Positions 5,521 through 5,646 of a stretch of 5,646 nt of DNA are shown in pieces. A program made the position numbers and the translations under genes. Where the stretch lies: assembly GCA_018900975.1 (NCBI GenBank), contig JAHIFK010000083.1, positions 1 through 5,646 of the forward strand. The letters run 5' to 3'. The stretch comes from Methanobacteriota archaeon (GTDB lineage Archaea; Halobacteriota; Methanosarcinia; Methanosarcinales; Methanoperedenaceae). Positions within the stretch are counted from its first letter, which is position 1. Each line of letters opens with the position of its first letter. The notes under the pieces are model-generated. The model was not told the DNA's origin. It was given only the letters and a program-made list of their open reading frames with translations, and made no database searches.

Positions 5521-5646
5521 GTCTTCTGTAGCAATTTTTTTAGTATGAATCAATTAAATCTGCCTCAATAGCCCGTCCAGTTCATAATTTTACCAAATGA
5601 TTATCGAATATAACATGAACCAATAGTGTAAAATACTAGTGTAACA
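5521..5646. other. Right flank without a recognisable gene
   Basis: No convincing gene or RNA is seen. Together with the element's promoter region (5349-5505), this makes nearly 300 bp without a gene. On the minus strand, 5583-5554 encodes ELDGLLRQI and a stop. It is GC-richer than its surroundings and could be the tail of a former host gene, but a TAA two codons upstream closes the frame. At the edge TAGTGTAA occurs at 5624-5631 and 5637-5644. If the element is removed, this stretch would be the original 5' region of the GXGXG gene. An A-rich TATA-like stretch (minus strand, about 5535-5548) is then about 30-40 nt from its ATG. Confidence 0.4.

Noticed and set aside
5349..5646. Possible CRISPR array, tRNA or small RNA in the AT-rich end
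   Set aside because: Only two short 8-mer repeats are present with no regular spacers, and no cloverleaf or box C/D-like pattern was seen.

Overview
The window looks archaeal, most likely from a methanogenic or methanotrophic euryarchaeon of the Methanosarcinales type (Methanosarcina, ANME-2 or Candidatus Methanoperedens relatives). The grounds are a four-subunit-type pyruvate:ferredoxin oxidoreductase operon in the order porD-porA-porB, a stand-alone GXGXG protein related to glutamate synthase domain 3 and FwdC, oligo-T terminators, and a TATA box placed for a nearly leaderless transcript. The genus is an inference.

Positions 1-2301 (+ strand) hold the end of porD, all of porA and all of porB. 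The genes overlap by ATGA at both junctions, and clear Shine-Dalgarno sequences precede porA and porB. PorD carries the electron-relay clusters, PorA the pyrimidine-side thiamine diphosphate (TPP) domain and PorB the diphosphate-binding domain with a [4Fe-4S] cluster. Together they interconvert pyruvate + CoA and acetyl-CoA + CO2 using ferredoxin. The gamma subunit gene (porG/porC) is expected just upstream, outside the window. T-tracts near 2315-2326 close the operon.

Positions 2350-2838 (- strand, convergent with por) hold a GXGXG-motif protein. Its two ends look intact, but the middle of its beta-helix appears to be missing by an in-frame deletion.

Positions 2839-5520 (- strand, visibly AT-richer) hold a two-gene insertion element bracketed by a perfect 15-bp direct repeat (CTATGGCGTCAATAA). 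The first gene encodes a winged-helix protein with two or three DNA-binding domains. The second encodes a large DDE transposase with an N-terminal zinc ribbon and IS256/MULE-type catalytic motifs (D, D, CxxH, TNxLE). The second gene has no convincing start. Its frame opens immediately before an A8 tract that sits in exact phase for -1 slippage (A AAA AAA) near the end of the first gene, so a fused protein of about 836 aa is likely the active transposase. This is the most interesting signal in the window. The element abuts the ATG of the GXGXG gene and probably separates it from its promoter.

Positions 5521-5646 contain no gene. A short GC-richer vestige that could be the tail of a former host gene and a pair of TTACACTA repeats are the only structures seen there.
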